Assembly: GCA_963772515.1 (NCBI GenBank)
Contig: CAVYXC010000003.1
Location: forward strand, 1-64,000
Origin: JAFAHD01 sp963772515
GTDB taxonomy: Bacteria; Vulcanimicrobiota; Vulcanimicrobiia; Eremiobacterales; Eremiobacteraceae
Direction: 5' to 3'
Length of the DNA: 64,000 bases
Shown: piece after piece, positions 52,642-60,679 of the stretch
Layout of the letters: each line of letters begins with the position of its first letter
Position numbering within the stretch: position 1 is the first letter of the stretch
Notes under the pieces: model-generated
Database searches by the model: none
Seen by the model: only the letters and a program-made list of their open reading frames with translations
Told to the model about the DNA's origin: nothing
Translations under genes and position numbers: made by a program

Positions 52642-52698
52642 CGGTCGGGAATCCGCCCCTCACCGCCGAACGAGCCCGTATAAGAAGGAGGCTCGCGC

Positions 52699-53976
52699 GT
52701 GGCCATTACCCTTGTCATCGGCGCTCAATGGGGGGATGAAGGCAAAGGGCGCATCGTCGATTTCCTCGCCGCAGGCGCGGAGGTCGTCGGGCGCTTTGGA
52801 GGCGGTGCCAATGCCGGTCACACGGTGCGCGTGGGCGACACCACCTACAAGCTGCGCATCGTGCCAAGCGGTGTGCTCGCCGGCGTGGCGCATTGCATCA
52901 TCGGGCCCGGCACGGTCGTCTCGCCGGGGCAGTTCATCCAGGAACTGCGCGCGCTCGAGTCGGCCGGCGTGGACGTCTCACGCGTGTGGCTATCCGATCT
53001 GGCGCATCTCATCTTGCCCTACCATATCGAGCAGGATCGCGCGTCTGAGCAGGCGCTCGGCGCCGCCGCTTTGGGCACGACCGGCAACGGCATCGGCCCC
53101 GCCTACGTCGACCGCGTCGCCAGGCGCGGCATACGCGCGGGCGATCTTCGCGATCTGGCGCGCTGCCGTGAGATCGTCACGCGCCGCGCGAGCGCGCTCG
53201 CGCACGAAGGTGTTCAGGTCGATGCGGATGCGGTCGTCGCGGAGCTGGAGCGCCAGGCGCCGCTCGTGCTCGCGCACGTGCGCGACACCGTCACCATCCT
53301 GCACCAGGCGCTGCGCGCCGGCAAGCGCGTCATCGCCGAGGGCGCGCAAGGCGCGATGCTCGATGTCACCTTCGGCACGTATCCGTATGTCACGTCGTCG
53401 GTCACGGTGGCCGGCGGCGCCGGCGCCGGTCTTGGCTTTGGACCGACCGAAGTCGAGCATGTGATCGGCGTGGCTAAAGCATACGCGACGCGCGTCGGCG
53501 CCGGACCGTTCCCCACCGAGCTTGACGACGCGATCGGCGAGCGTCTCCGGGAACGCGGCGCCGAGTTCGGCACGGTCACCGGCCGCGCACGCCGCTGCGG
53601 TTGGATCGACGCCGTCGCCCTGCGCTACATCGCCGTCGTGAACGGCTTGACGCATCTGGCGATAACTAAGCTCGATGTGCTCGACGGCCTCGACGAGGTG
53701 TGCGTGTGCACGGCATACGAGGACGTGCCGGCGGGGTCGGTTCCGTTCGCGATGGCAGCAAAGCCCAAGGTCGTCTTGCGACGCTTTCCCGGCTGGACGC
53801 AGACGACCTCGAACGCTCGCACCTACGACGCGCTGCCGCCGTCCGCGCGCGCGTATCTCGATGCGCTGGCGGAAGAGATCGGCGTGCCGATATCCTACGT
53901 GTCCGTCGGTCCCGAACGGACGCAGATCATCGTGCGCGACGACGCGCCGCTCGGCGCATCGCCGCTGCGCGCGTGA
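52699..53976 (+). CDS. purA: Adenylosuccinate synthetase
   Basis: 425 aa from GTG 52699 (AGGAGG 7 bp before). Signature GAQWGDEGKGRIVDF, RFGGGANAGHTV, GTTGNGIGPAYVDR, EGAQGAMLDVTFGTYP and RRCGWIDAVALRY. It makes adenylosuccinate from IMP, Asp and GTP. The stop overlaps the GTG of the next gene. Confidence 0.96.
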   Translation: MAITLVIGAQWGDEGKGRIVDFLAAGAEVVGRFGGGANAGHTVRVGDTTYKLRIVPSGVLAGVAHCIIGPGTVVSPGQFIQELRALESAGVDVSRVWLSDLAHLILPYHIEQDRASEQALGAAALGTTGNGIGPAYVDRVARRGIRAGDLRDLARCREIVTRRASALAHEGVQVDADAVVAELERQAPLVLAHVRDTVTILHQALRAGKRVIAEGAQGAMLDVTFGTYPYVTSSVTVAGGAGAGLGFGPTEVEHVIGVAKAYATRVGAGPFPTELDDAIGERLRERGAEFGTVTGRARRCGWIDAVALRYIAVVNGLTHLAITKLDVLDGLDEVCVCTAYEDVPAGSVPFAMAAKPKVVLRRFPGWTQTTSNARTYDALPPSARAYLDALAEEIGVPISYVSVGPERTQIIVRDDAPLGASPLRA

Positions 53977-54335
53977 GTTCGGCCGGCGCATTGGCCGCGG
54001 TCGAGCGCGCGGCGTCGCTTGCAAAGACCGAGGCGCTGCGCTGTCGGGCGCGTATCGAACTGTTGCGGTCGCAAGCGCACGAGTATTTCGCCAGAGCACA
54101 GCACGCCTTTGCACGCGCAGCACGGCCTGGGTCCCTCAGTTCCTTCGAATGCGCGACGCTGACCGATCTCGCTGAGGGCTGCCGCGACCGAGCCGAACAA
54201 CACGAGGCGCACGCAGCGGCCTTGGATGCGGAGCTGGTAGGGGCGCATGAAGAGCGACGGCGCTGGGAGACGTTGAAGCGCGGTCTCGAGCGGCGTATCG
54301 CGCACCGGCGGAGCACGCAGCCGTGTCGCGACTAA
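53973..54335 (+). CDS. FliJ-like coiled-coil protein
   Basis: 120 aa from GTG 53973, overlapping purA (GTGA). Almost entirely helical, with Ala/Arg/Glu-rich coiled coils. The C-terminal EERRRWETLKRGLERRIAHR resembles the end of FliJ, the flagellar export chaperone/ATPase stalk. It overlaps a FliM-like gene. Similarity is by pattern only. Confidence 0.4.
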   Translation: MSSAGALAAVERAASLAKTEALRCRARIELLRSQAHEYFARAQHAFARAARPGSLSSFECATLTDLAEGCRDRAEQHEAHAAALDAELVGAHEERRRWETLKRGLERRIAHRRSTQPCRD

Positions 54336-55621
54336 GCCAGAACGACGTCTCGCGGCTCGTCGGCGCGCTGCGCGGCGAATCGGTTCCCGCGAGCGCGCCC
54401 CCCGCCGGTGCGGCGACAGAGAATGTCGCACCGCCGCCGCGAGCGGACGGCGAGGTCGCGCGCGTCAAGAGCGCTGTCGCGAGCGCGATCGAAGCAGGGT
54501 CCCTAGCGGACACGATCGCAAACGCCTTGCGCGCATACCTCAACCGCGATGTCACCTGTGACATGAGAGCGGATGGCGCGCCGCCGGAGAACGCGATGCG
54601 CTTCGAAGCGGGCGACGCGATCGCGCTCCACGTGGATCTCGACGCTTCGCTTGCGGCGGCACTGGCCGACATCGGCATCGGCGGCGATGGGACGAACACG
54701 CGCCACGGGAAACGGAACCGCGTCGGGCGCCAGCTCGAACCGCTCGTGCTCGAGTTGGTGCAAGCGATCGCCCGCGCGGCCTCGCTCGCGCCGCTGCTCG
54801 AGGCACGCTTCATCGAGGTCGCGCGCAGACACGCCACACCCGTCAGCGTCGGGGTGATCTCGATCGCCGGGATCACTGGTGGATGGTCGGCCGGCGTGGC
54901 CGTGCGCGAGTCGCGCGCAACCGTTCCGGCGTCAGGTAGGGCGCAACTGGACGCGCCTGCGCGCGCGATCGCGCCTTCTGCGCCGCCAGCCGCACCGCGC
55001 GAAGTCGTCCATGCCGTCGCGGAGCCGGGACCCATCGAGACGCTGCCGCGAGCGAGTACAAATGCACCGACGCAGGGACGCGAGCGCGTGCTCGGGGCGC
55101 GGACGACGGGAGAAACGCACGACGACTTCGGCGCCGCGGTCGAGGCGGCACGCGGCCGTCTGGGCGAGATGACGCATTGCTCCACGGTGCTCGAATCCAT
55201 ACGGGTCGAACGCGTCGACGCCCCAGCGCTGCAGCGCGGCGATCTCAAGCTTGCGCTGATCGCAGGCGGCCAAGGATCGCTCGTACTCAGCGCCGATCGC
55301 GAAACAGTGGCAAGCGTCGCCGCAAGTGCGACCGGCGTCGACGCCGCCGATGGCCGCGAACCAGGAGTGGTGGCGCTCGACGCTGTCGAGGCGGTGTTGC
55401 GGGCGGCCTTGCGCGGTTTCGCGGAGAAGCTGCCGGCAATCGCCGGCACGCCGGCTCGCTTCGTCCGCCTGGATGAGGGCGCATTGCCGGCGCGAAGCCC
55501 GCACTTCGCGATCGTGGCGCCGGTCCGCATCGGAGAACGTTCCGCGACGTTGCACTGGTTGGTCCCCGCCTGGATGGCGGGGGCTCGCGGCGAGGTCCGC
55601 GCGCCGGTTGACGCTCCCTGA
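54323..55621 (+). CDS. FliM-like (CheC/FliM fold) protein, diverged
   Basis: 432 aa from GTG 54323. The N-terminus MSRLSQNDVSRLVGALRGE resembles the FliM/FliN peptide LSQ[DA]EIDALL that binds CheY-P. The following region (VKSAVASAIEAGSLADTIANALRAYLNRDV, then HVDLDASLAAALADIGIGGDG) fits the FliM middle domain (lD-x-[SP]-L...D-x-x-x-GG-x-G). A Pro/Ala-rich linker leads to a second domain without a clear SpoA signature. Flanked by FliJ-like and FliO-like genes. No other switch protein is nearby. Confidence 0.4.
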   Translation: MSRLSQNDVSRLVGALRGESVPASAPPAGAATENVAPPPRADGEVARVKSAVASAIEAGSLADTIANALRAYLNRDVTCDMRADGAPPENAMRFEAGDAIALHVDLDASLAAALADIGIGGDGTNTRHGKRNRVGRQLEPLVLELVQAIARAASLAPLLEARFIEVARRHATPVSVGVISIAGITGGWSAGVAVRESRATVPASGRAQLDAPARAIAPSAPPAAPREVVHAVAEPGPIETLPRASTNAPTQGRERVLGARTTGETHDDFGAAVEAARGRLGEMTHCSTVLESIRVERVDAPALQRGDLKLALIAGGQGSLVLSADRETVASVAASATGVDAADGREPGVVALDAVEAVLRAALRGFAEKLPAIAGTPARFVRLDEGALPARSPHFAIVAPVRIGERSATLHWLVPAWMAGARGEVRAPVDAP

Positions 55622-55850
55622 TCGCTGCGCACGCGCGCTGCGCGGAGTCGCGAAATGGTTTCGGCAGCGCGCTTCGTCGCCGCTCAAACTCGTGGCATGG
55701 CGCGCGCTGCACGGCGGCGGCATGCTCTACGTGGCCGACATCGATCGCCGCCGCGTCGTGTTCGTGACCACCCCGCGCGCCGCGTGCCTCCTCGCAGCCT
55801 ATCGCGTCCGAGCGCGGGCAGAAGAGGAAGTCGCGTCCGGCCGCGTCTAA
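55608..55850 (+). CDS. FliO-like small protein
   Basis: 80 aa from TTG 55608, overlapping the FliM-like gene. The core PLKLVAWRALHGGGMLYVAD, IDRRRVVFVTTPRAACLLAA matches the FliO pattern (l-x-v-x-x-r-x-L-g-x-x-x-x-L-x-[VI]-x-[VI]-x-x-R-x-x-x-[LF]-G[V]). The N-terminal membrane helix of FliO is missing, which is unusual. Context with FliJ-like and FliM-like genes supports the reading. Confidence 0.35.
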   Translation: MTLPDRCARALRGVAKWFRQRASSPLKLVAWRALHGGGMLYVADIDRRRVVFVTTPRAACLLAAYRVRARAEEEVASGRV

Positions 55851-55883
55851 ACCAGTGAGCGATATGCCCAAAGGAACCGCCTC

Positions 55884-56072
55884 GTGAAGCGCAAGGTGCT
55901 GTATCCCCTGGTGTGGACGACCGTGTTCATCGCATCCGCGCTGGGGGCGTTCATCTTCATGCGCACGCTCATGGTGCCGGCGCCGGCGGATCCGACGCGC
56001 GACCGCATCCAAGCGCTGATCGACGAAGCCGACCAGCTGCGCAAGACCCTCGATGAGAGCCGCCGCGGATAG
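55884..56072 (+). CDS. 62-aa membrane-anchored coiled-coil protein
   Basis: From GTG 55884. One membrane helix (LVWTTVFIASALGAFIFMRT) followed by a short helical region (TRDRIQALIDEADQLRKTLD). It overlaps the RlmD-like gene by 20 bp. Last gene of the purA-Fli-like run. Function unknown. Confidence 0.5.
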   Translation: MKRKVLYPLVWTTVFIASALGAFIFMRTLMVPAPADPTRDRIQALIDEADQLRKTLDESRRG

Positions 56073-57411
56073 CGCGGCCGCTCGACTAAGCCGCGACCCG
56101 ATCACCCTCGACGATCTCCTGGAGAATGGCCAAGGCGTCGGCCGCGTGGACGGCTTGGTCGTCTTCGCGACGGGCGGTCTGCCGGGAGAAACGGTGCGCG
56201 TGGCGGTCGATTCGGTCAAGCGCAGCTACGCGAGCGCGCACGTCATCGAGATCGAGCGGCGTTCCCCTGCGCGCGTCGACTCGGTCTGTCCCGTGTTTCC
56301 GCGTTGCGGCGGATGCCAGGTGCTGCACTTGGCGTATCCCGCGCAGCTGGAATGGAAGCAGCGGCTTGTCAGCGACGCGCTGCGCCGGCTCGGCGGCATT
56401 GAGGACGTCACTGTGGACGAGGCCGTCGCATCACCGCAAGCGCTCGGCACGCGCTATCGCAATAAAGTAGGTCTGGTCACGCGCTTCGCCGGCGGTGAGA
56501 TGCGCCTCGGTTTTTACGAGGCGCGCAGCCACCGCGTCGTTCCGATCGAGTCCTGCCCGGTGCTGCTGCCGCGTTTGGACGCCGCGGTCAAGGCGCTGGT
56601 CGCTTTTGCTAAAGACGCGCCGCAGCCGTTCTCGTTCGCCCGCCACGTCGTCGCCCGCGCGAGCGCCACTGGCGACGAGTTGGTCATCTCCTTCAATGGG
56701 CCAAAGCCGAACAAAGCCGCCGGTGCATATGTCGACGAGATTTGCCGCCGCATTCCCGAAACGACCGGTGTGGCGATCAGTTGGGAGCTGGACAACGAGA
56801 ATGCGCTCTTCGGCGAGCGCTCGGCGACGCTGTGGGGCTCGCCCAACCTGCAAGAGACCGTCGCGGGCGCTAAGCTGCGCTTCGGCGTGGCGTCGTTCTT
56901 CCAGATCAACACCGCGGTCTTGGAACTGATCGCGCAGCGCCTCGTCGCAGAATTGGCCGGCGTCACGCGCGTCGTCGATCTGTATTGCGGCGTCGGCACG
57001 TTCGGCGTGATCCTCGGACTTCGCGGCATCGCGAGCACGGGCGTCGAATGGTTCAAACCAGCCGCCGACGAATGCGCCGCAAACGCCGCCGCCAACGGCG
57101 TGGTCAACGCCGCGTTTGAGAACGCGAGCGCTGCCGATGCGGTCAGCGGCGAACGCGGCCGGACGTTGCTCGCGGGCGCGCAAGCCGTGATCCTCGACCC
57201 GCCGCGCAAGGGGTGCGAACCGGTGGTCCTCGAGGCCTTGGCCGACAACAGCATCGAGCGCATCATCTATATATCGTGCAACCCGGCGACGCTGGCGCGC
57301 GATGCGAAGCTGCTGTGCGGCCGCGGCTACGCGATCGAGCGGGCGACGCCGTTCGACATGTTCCCACAGACCGGCCACGTCGAAGTGTTCGTCACCTTCC
57401 GCAGGGCCTAA
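56053..57411 (+). CDS. TrmA/RlmD-type 23S rRNA (uracil-C5) methyltransferase
   Basis: 452 aa. N-terminal TRAM domain (ENGQGVGRVDGLVVFATGGL, GETVRVAV), a Cys cluster for 4Fe-4S (CPVFPRCGGC and a later C), SAM site VVDLYCGVGTFGVIL, DPPRKG and catalytic Cys in IYISCNPATLARD. It methylates rRNA uridines. Two palindromic repeat copies (one truncated) follow. Confidence 0.9.
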   Translation: MRAAADSAAARLSRDPITLDDLLENGQGVGRVDGLVVFATGGLPGETVRVAVDSVKRSYASAHVIEIERRSPARVDSVCPVFPRCGGCQVLHLAYPAQLEWKQRLVSDALRRLGGIEDVTVDEAVASPQALGTRYRNKVGLVTRFAGGEMRLGFYEARSHRVVPIESCPVLLPRLDAAVKALVAFAKDAPQPFSFARHVVARASATGDELVISFNGPKPNKAAGAYVDEICRRIPETTGVAISWELDNENALFGERSATLWGSPNLQETVAGAKLRFGVASFFQINTAVLELIAQRLVAELAGVTRVVDLYCGVGTFGVILGLRGIASTGVEWFKPAADECAANAAANGVVNAAFENASAADAVSGERGRTLLAGAQAVILDPPRKGCEPVVLEALADNSIERIIYISCNPATLARDAKLLCGRGYAIERATPFDMFPQTGHVEVFVTFRRA

Positions 57412-57412
57412 A

Positions 57413-57430
57413 TGGAGCGGTCGAATTCAT
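57413..57430. repeat. Truncated palindromic repeat copy
   Basis: TGGAGCGGTCGAATTCAT is the 5' 18 bases of the repeat; the 3' arm is missing and is followed by AAACGTAGA and a complete copy. It looks like a deletion within a tandem pair. Confidence 0.75.
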
Positions 57431-57439
57431 AAACGTAGA

Positions 57440-57464
57440 TGGAGCGGTCGAATTTATTCGACCG
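57440..57464. repeat. Palindromic repeat copy upstream of gatC
   Basis: TGGAG followed by CGGTCGAATTTATTCGACCG. It ends just before AAGGATAGA, the ribosome site of gatC. Confidence 0.9.
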
Positions 57465-57473
57465 AAGGATAGA

Positions 57474-57761
57474 ATGCCAGACACACCGATCGACATCGCG
57501 CACGTCGCGAAGCTCGCGCGGCTCGAGCTGACCGCCGCCGAAGCGGAGCGCTTCTCGGCGCAGTTCGGGCGGCTGTTCGATTTCATCCGCGAGCTGCAGG
57601 CGCTTGACGTCGAACACGTGCACGCGACCGCACAGGTCATCCCGCTGCGCAACGTGCTGCGCGAGGACGCCGTGCGCCCCCGCCTCGACCACGCCGACGC
57701 GCTGGCGAACGCTCCCGCCACGGAAGGGCCGTACTTCAAGATGCCGCGCATCCTCGAATAG
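57474..57761 (+). CDS. gatC: Asp-tRNA(Asn)/Glu-tRNA(Gln) amidotransferase subunit C
   Basis: 95 aa. IDIAHVAKLARLELTAAEAE, LFDFIRELQALDVEHVHATA and LREDAVRP are conserved GatC blocks. It stabilises the GatAB heterodimer. Directly followed by gatA without a gap. Confidence 0.95.
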   Translation: MPDTPIDIAHVAKLARLELTAAEAERFSAQFGRLFDFIRELQALDVEHVHATAQVIPLRNVLREDAVRPRLDHADALANAPATEGPYFKMPRILE

Positions 57762-59228
57762 ATGATGAAGACCGGACATGACATCCGCGACGCCGTGATG
57801 GCGCGCAAGGCCAGCGCGGCTGAGGTCACGCAGGCGGCGCTGGACGCGATCGCGGCGACCGAGCCGCGGCTGCGGGCGTACCTGACGCTCACGCCGGAGC
57901 GCGCGCTCGCGCGCGCACGAGACGTCGACGCTCGCGTCGCGCGCGGCGAAGATCCCGGACGCCTTGCTGGCGTGCCGGTCGCAGTCAAGGATCTGTTCTG
58001 CACGCAGGGCGTGAAGACGACGGCAGGCTCGAAGATCCTCGAGAACTTCATTCCCCCGTACTCCGCGACCGTAGTGGACCGGCTCGAAGCCGCGGGCGCG
58101 ATCATCGTCGGCAAGACGAACATGGACGAGTTCGCCATGGGATCGTCGTGCGAGAATTCGGCTTACCACCCGACGCACAATCCGTGGGATCCGGCCGACG
58201 TGCCGGGCGGGAGTTCGGGTGGCAGCGCCGCAACCGTCGGCGCGCGCAACGTGCCGATCGCGCTCGGCACCGATACCGGCGGCTCCATCCGGGAGCCTGC
58301 ATCCTTTTGCGGCGTCGTGGGCGTCAAACCGACCTATGGGCGCGTGTCGCGCTACGGCATCGTCGCCTTCGCATCGTCGCTCGATCAGGCCGGCCCGATG
58401 ACGGCCGACGTGCGCGACAGCGCGAACACGCTGGAGGCGATCGCCGGGTACGATCCGATGGACTCGACCAGCGTGGACGTCGAAGTGCCGCACTACGCCG
58501 CGATGCTGCGCGCCGACCTCAAGGGCGTACGCGTCGGAATCGTCGACGAGTTCGAGGAGAGCATCGCTGCGGACGCCGCGATGTCGGCGCTGTACAAAAA
58601 GGCCTATGCCGATCTCGAGGCGCTCGGCGCCACCCTCGTGCCGGTGAAACTGCCGCACGCCAAGTACGGTTTGGCGACGTACTATCTCATCGCGCCTGCT
58701 GAAGCGTCGTCCAATCTGGCGCGCTACGACGGCGCCCGATACGGCCTGCGCGTCGAGGGCAGCGACGTCTTCGAGATGTTCGAGAGGACGCGCGCGGCGG
58801 GCTTCGGGCCCGAGGTCAAGCGCCGCATCATCCTCGGCACCTATGCGCTCAGCTCGGGGTATTACGACGCCTACTACGTGCGCGCGCAGAAAGTGCGCAC
58901 GCTGATGAAGAAGGATTTCGACGACGCGTTTGCGCGCGCCGACGTCATCGCGTGTCCGGCGGTGTCGTGTCCGCCGTTCGCGCTCGGCGCGAAATCGCAA
59001 GATCCCGTGGCGATGTATCTGATGGATTACTTCACGATCCCGATGAGTCTGGCGGGCATTCCCGCGCTGTCCGTGCCCGGCGGCTACGTGAAGGATCTGC
59101 CGGTCGGATTGCAGATCGTGGCGCCGGCATTCGAAGAAGGACGCATGTTCGCGGTCGCGCACGCCTACGAGCAGGCCACCAAGCATGCGTGGGCGCGCGA
59201 ACCCGCCGTGCATGGGGCTGCCACATGA
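57762..59228 (+). CDS. gatA: Asp-tRNA(Asn)/Glu-tRNA(Gln) amidotransferase subunit A
   Basis: 488 aa. Amidase signature: Lys in VAVKDLFCTQG, the cis-Ser in GGSSGGSAAT, catalytic Ser in GTDTGGSIREPASF. It releases ammonia from glutamine and passes it to GatB. Full length. Overlaps gatB by 4 bp. Confidence 0.96.
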   Translation: MMKTGHDIRDAVMARKASAAEVTQAALDAIAATEPRLRAYLTLTPERALARARDVDARVARGEDPGRLAGVPVAVKDLFCTQGVKTTAGSKILENFIPPYSATVVDRLEAAGAIIVGKTNMDEFAMGSSCENSAYHPTHNPWDPADVPGGSSGGSAATVGARNVPIALGTDTGGSIREPASFCGVVGVKPTYGRVSRYGIVAFASSLDQAGPMTADVRDSANTLEAIAGYDPMDSTSVDVEVPHYAAMLRADLKGVRVGIVDEFEESIAADAAMSALYKKAYADLEALGATLVPVKLPHAKYGLATYYLIAPAEASSNLARYDGARYGLRVEGSDVFEMFERTRAAGFGPEVKRRIILGTYALSSGYYDAYYVRAQKVRTLMKKDFDDAFARADVIACPAVSCPPFALGAKSQDPVAMYLMDYFTIPMSLAGIPALSVPGGYVKDLPVGLQIVAPAFEEGRMFAVAHAYEQATKHAWAREPAVHGAAT

Positions 59229-60679
59229 GCGGCGTGATGAGCGAGCAGGCCACCGAAGCCGTCATCGGCCTCGAGGTGCACGTCGAACTGCTCACCGCGA
59301 GCAAGATGTTCTGCGGCTGCCGCAACGCGTTTGGTTCACCGCCGAACACCAACGTCTGCCCGGTGTGTCTCGGCTTCCCCGGCAGTCTGCCGGTCGCCAA
59401 CGCCAAAGCGGTCGAGTACCTGTGCAAGGCGGGCATGGCGCTAGGCTGCGACGTGGCGGCCTACTCGAAGTTCGATCGCAAGAACTACTTCTATCCCGAC
59501 ATGCCCAAGAACTATCAGATCTCGCAGTACGACATGCCGCTGACGACCGGCGGCGGCATCACCCTGCCGGCGGGCAAGCGCGTTCGTTTGACGCGCATCC
59601 ACCTCGAAGAGGATACCGGCAAAAACGTGCATGCGGGCGAAAGCATCGCCAAGTCCGCATATACGCTTGTCGACTTCAACCGCGCCGGCGTGCCGCTCAT
59701 GGAGATCGTGAGCGAGCCGGAGATCGCGTCCGCGCAAGAAGCTGAAGCCTACTTGACCGAGCTCAAGGCCGTCATGTCGTACATCGGCGTGTCCGACGTC
59801 AAGATGCACGAAGGCTCGCTGCGCTGCGACGCCAACGTCTCGATCCGCCCGGTGGGAAGCACCGACTTGGGGACCAAAGTCGAGATCAAGAATCTCAACT
59901 CGTTCCGTTCGGTCGGCCGTGCCATCGACTATGAGATCGCGCGCATGCGCGAGTGTCTGCGTGCGGGCGAGCGGATCGTGCAAGAGACGCGCGGCTGGGA
60001 CGAGACCAGCGGAAGCACGCATTCGATGCGTTCCAAAGAGCAAGCGCACGACTATCGGTATTTCCCCGATCCCGATCTCGTGCCGCTCGAGCTCGACAGC
60101 GCCATGCTCGAGCGCTGGCGCGCGCAGCTGCCCGAGCTGCCCTCGGCCAAACGCGAGCGCTACGTGCGCGAATTCGGCCTATCGGCCTACGACGCCGGCG
60201 TTCTCACCGAGGAGCGTGAGACCGCGCAGTTCTTCGAGGCGGTGGCGGCGTCGAGCGGCAATCCGAAGCAGGCGGCCAATTGGATGATGGGCGACGTTCG
60301 CCGCGTGCTCCAAAAGCACGAGCTGACGCTTGCGCAAGCCGCGCTGCGCCCGCAGCAGCTGGCGGCGCTGATCGCGCTGGTCGCCGACGGCACCATTTCG
60401 GGCAAAGCGGCCAAGGAAGTGATCGAGCCGGTCGTCGTCGAGGGCAAGCCGACCCGAAACACGTCGATAGAAGAGCGGGGCCTGGCGCAGACGTCCGACA
60501 CGGCCGCGGTCGCCGCGTTCGTCGACCAGGCGCTTGCGGCCAACGCCGAGTCCGTCGCGTCGTACAAGGCCGGCAAGGAGAAGGCGTTCGAGTTCATCGT
60601 CGGCCAGGTGATGAAGCTCTCGCGCGGCAAGGCCAATGTGGAGATGGTGCGCGCGCTGCTCAAGGAGCGCCTTGGCTGA
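59225..60679 (+). CDS. gatB: Asp-tRNA(Asn)/Glu-tRNA(Gln) amidotransferase subunit B
   Basis: 484 aa. VIGLEVHVELLTASKMFCGC, CLGFPGSLPVANAKAVEY, RKNYFYPDMPKNYQISQYD, EDTGKNVHA and RCDANVSIRP are conserved, and the C-terminal YqeY-like domain (VEMVRALLKERLG) is complete. It activates mischarged tRNA and receives ammonia. Overlaps mutS2 by 8 bp. Confidence 0.96.
   Translation: MSGVMSEQATEAVIGLEVHVELLTASKMFCGCRNAFGSPPNTNVCPVCLGFPGSLPVANAKAVEYLCKAGMALGCDVAAYSKFDRKNYFYPDMPKNYQISQYDMPLTTGGGITLPAGKRVRLTRIHLEEDTGKNVHAGESIAKSAYTLVDFNRAGVPLMEIVSEPEIASAQEAEAYLTELKAVMSYIGVSDVKMHEGSLRCDANVSIRPVGSTDLGTKVEIKNLNSFRSVGRAIDYEIARMRECLRAGERIVQETRGWDETSGSTHSMRSKEQAHDYRYFPDPDLVPLELDSAMLERWRAQLPELPSAKRERYVREFGLSAYDAGVLTEERETAQFFEAVAASSGNPKQAANWMMGDVRRVLQKHELTLAQAALRPQQLAALIALVADGTISGKAAKEVIEPVVVEGKPTRNTSIEERGLAQTSDTAAVAAFVDQALAANAESVASYKAGKEKAFEFIVGQVMKLSRGKANVEMVRALLKERLG

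Noticed and set aside
52637..52665. Possible degenerate palindromic repeat after the GH125 gene (TGTAGCGGTCGGGAATCCG)
   Set aside because: The 5' part matches the repeat but the 3' arm does not pair; not counted as a copy.
54136..59213. Large antisense frames of 498 and 601 residues
   Set aside because: Opposite the Fli-like genes and gatCA respectively; low-complexity Ala/Arg/Ser or Arg/His text without domains.
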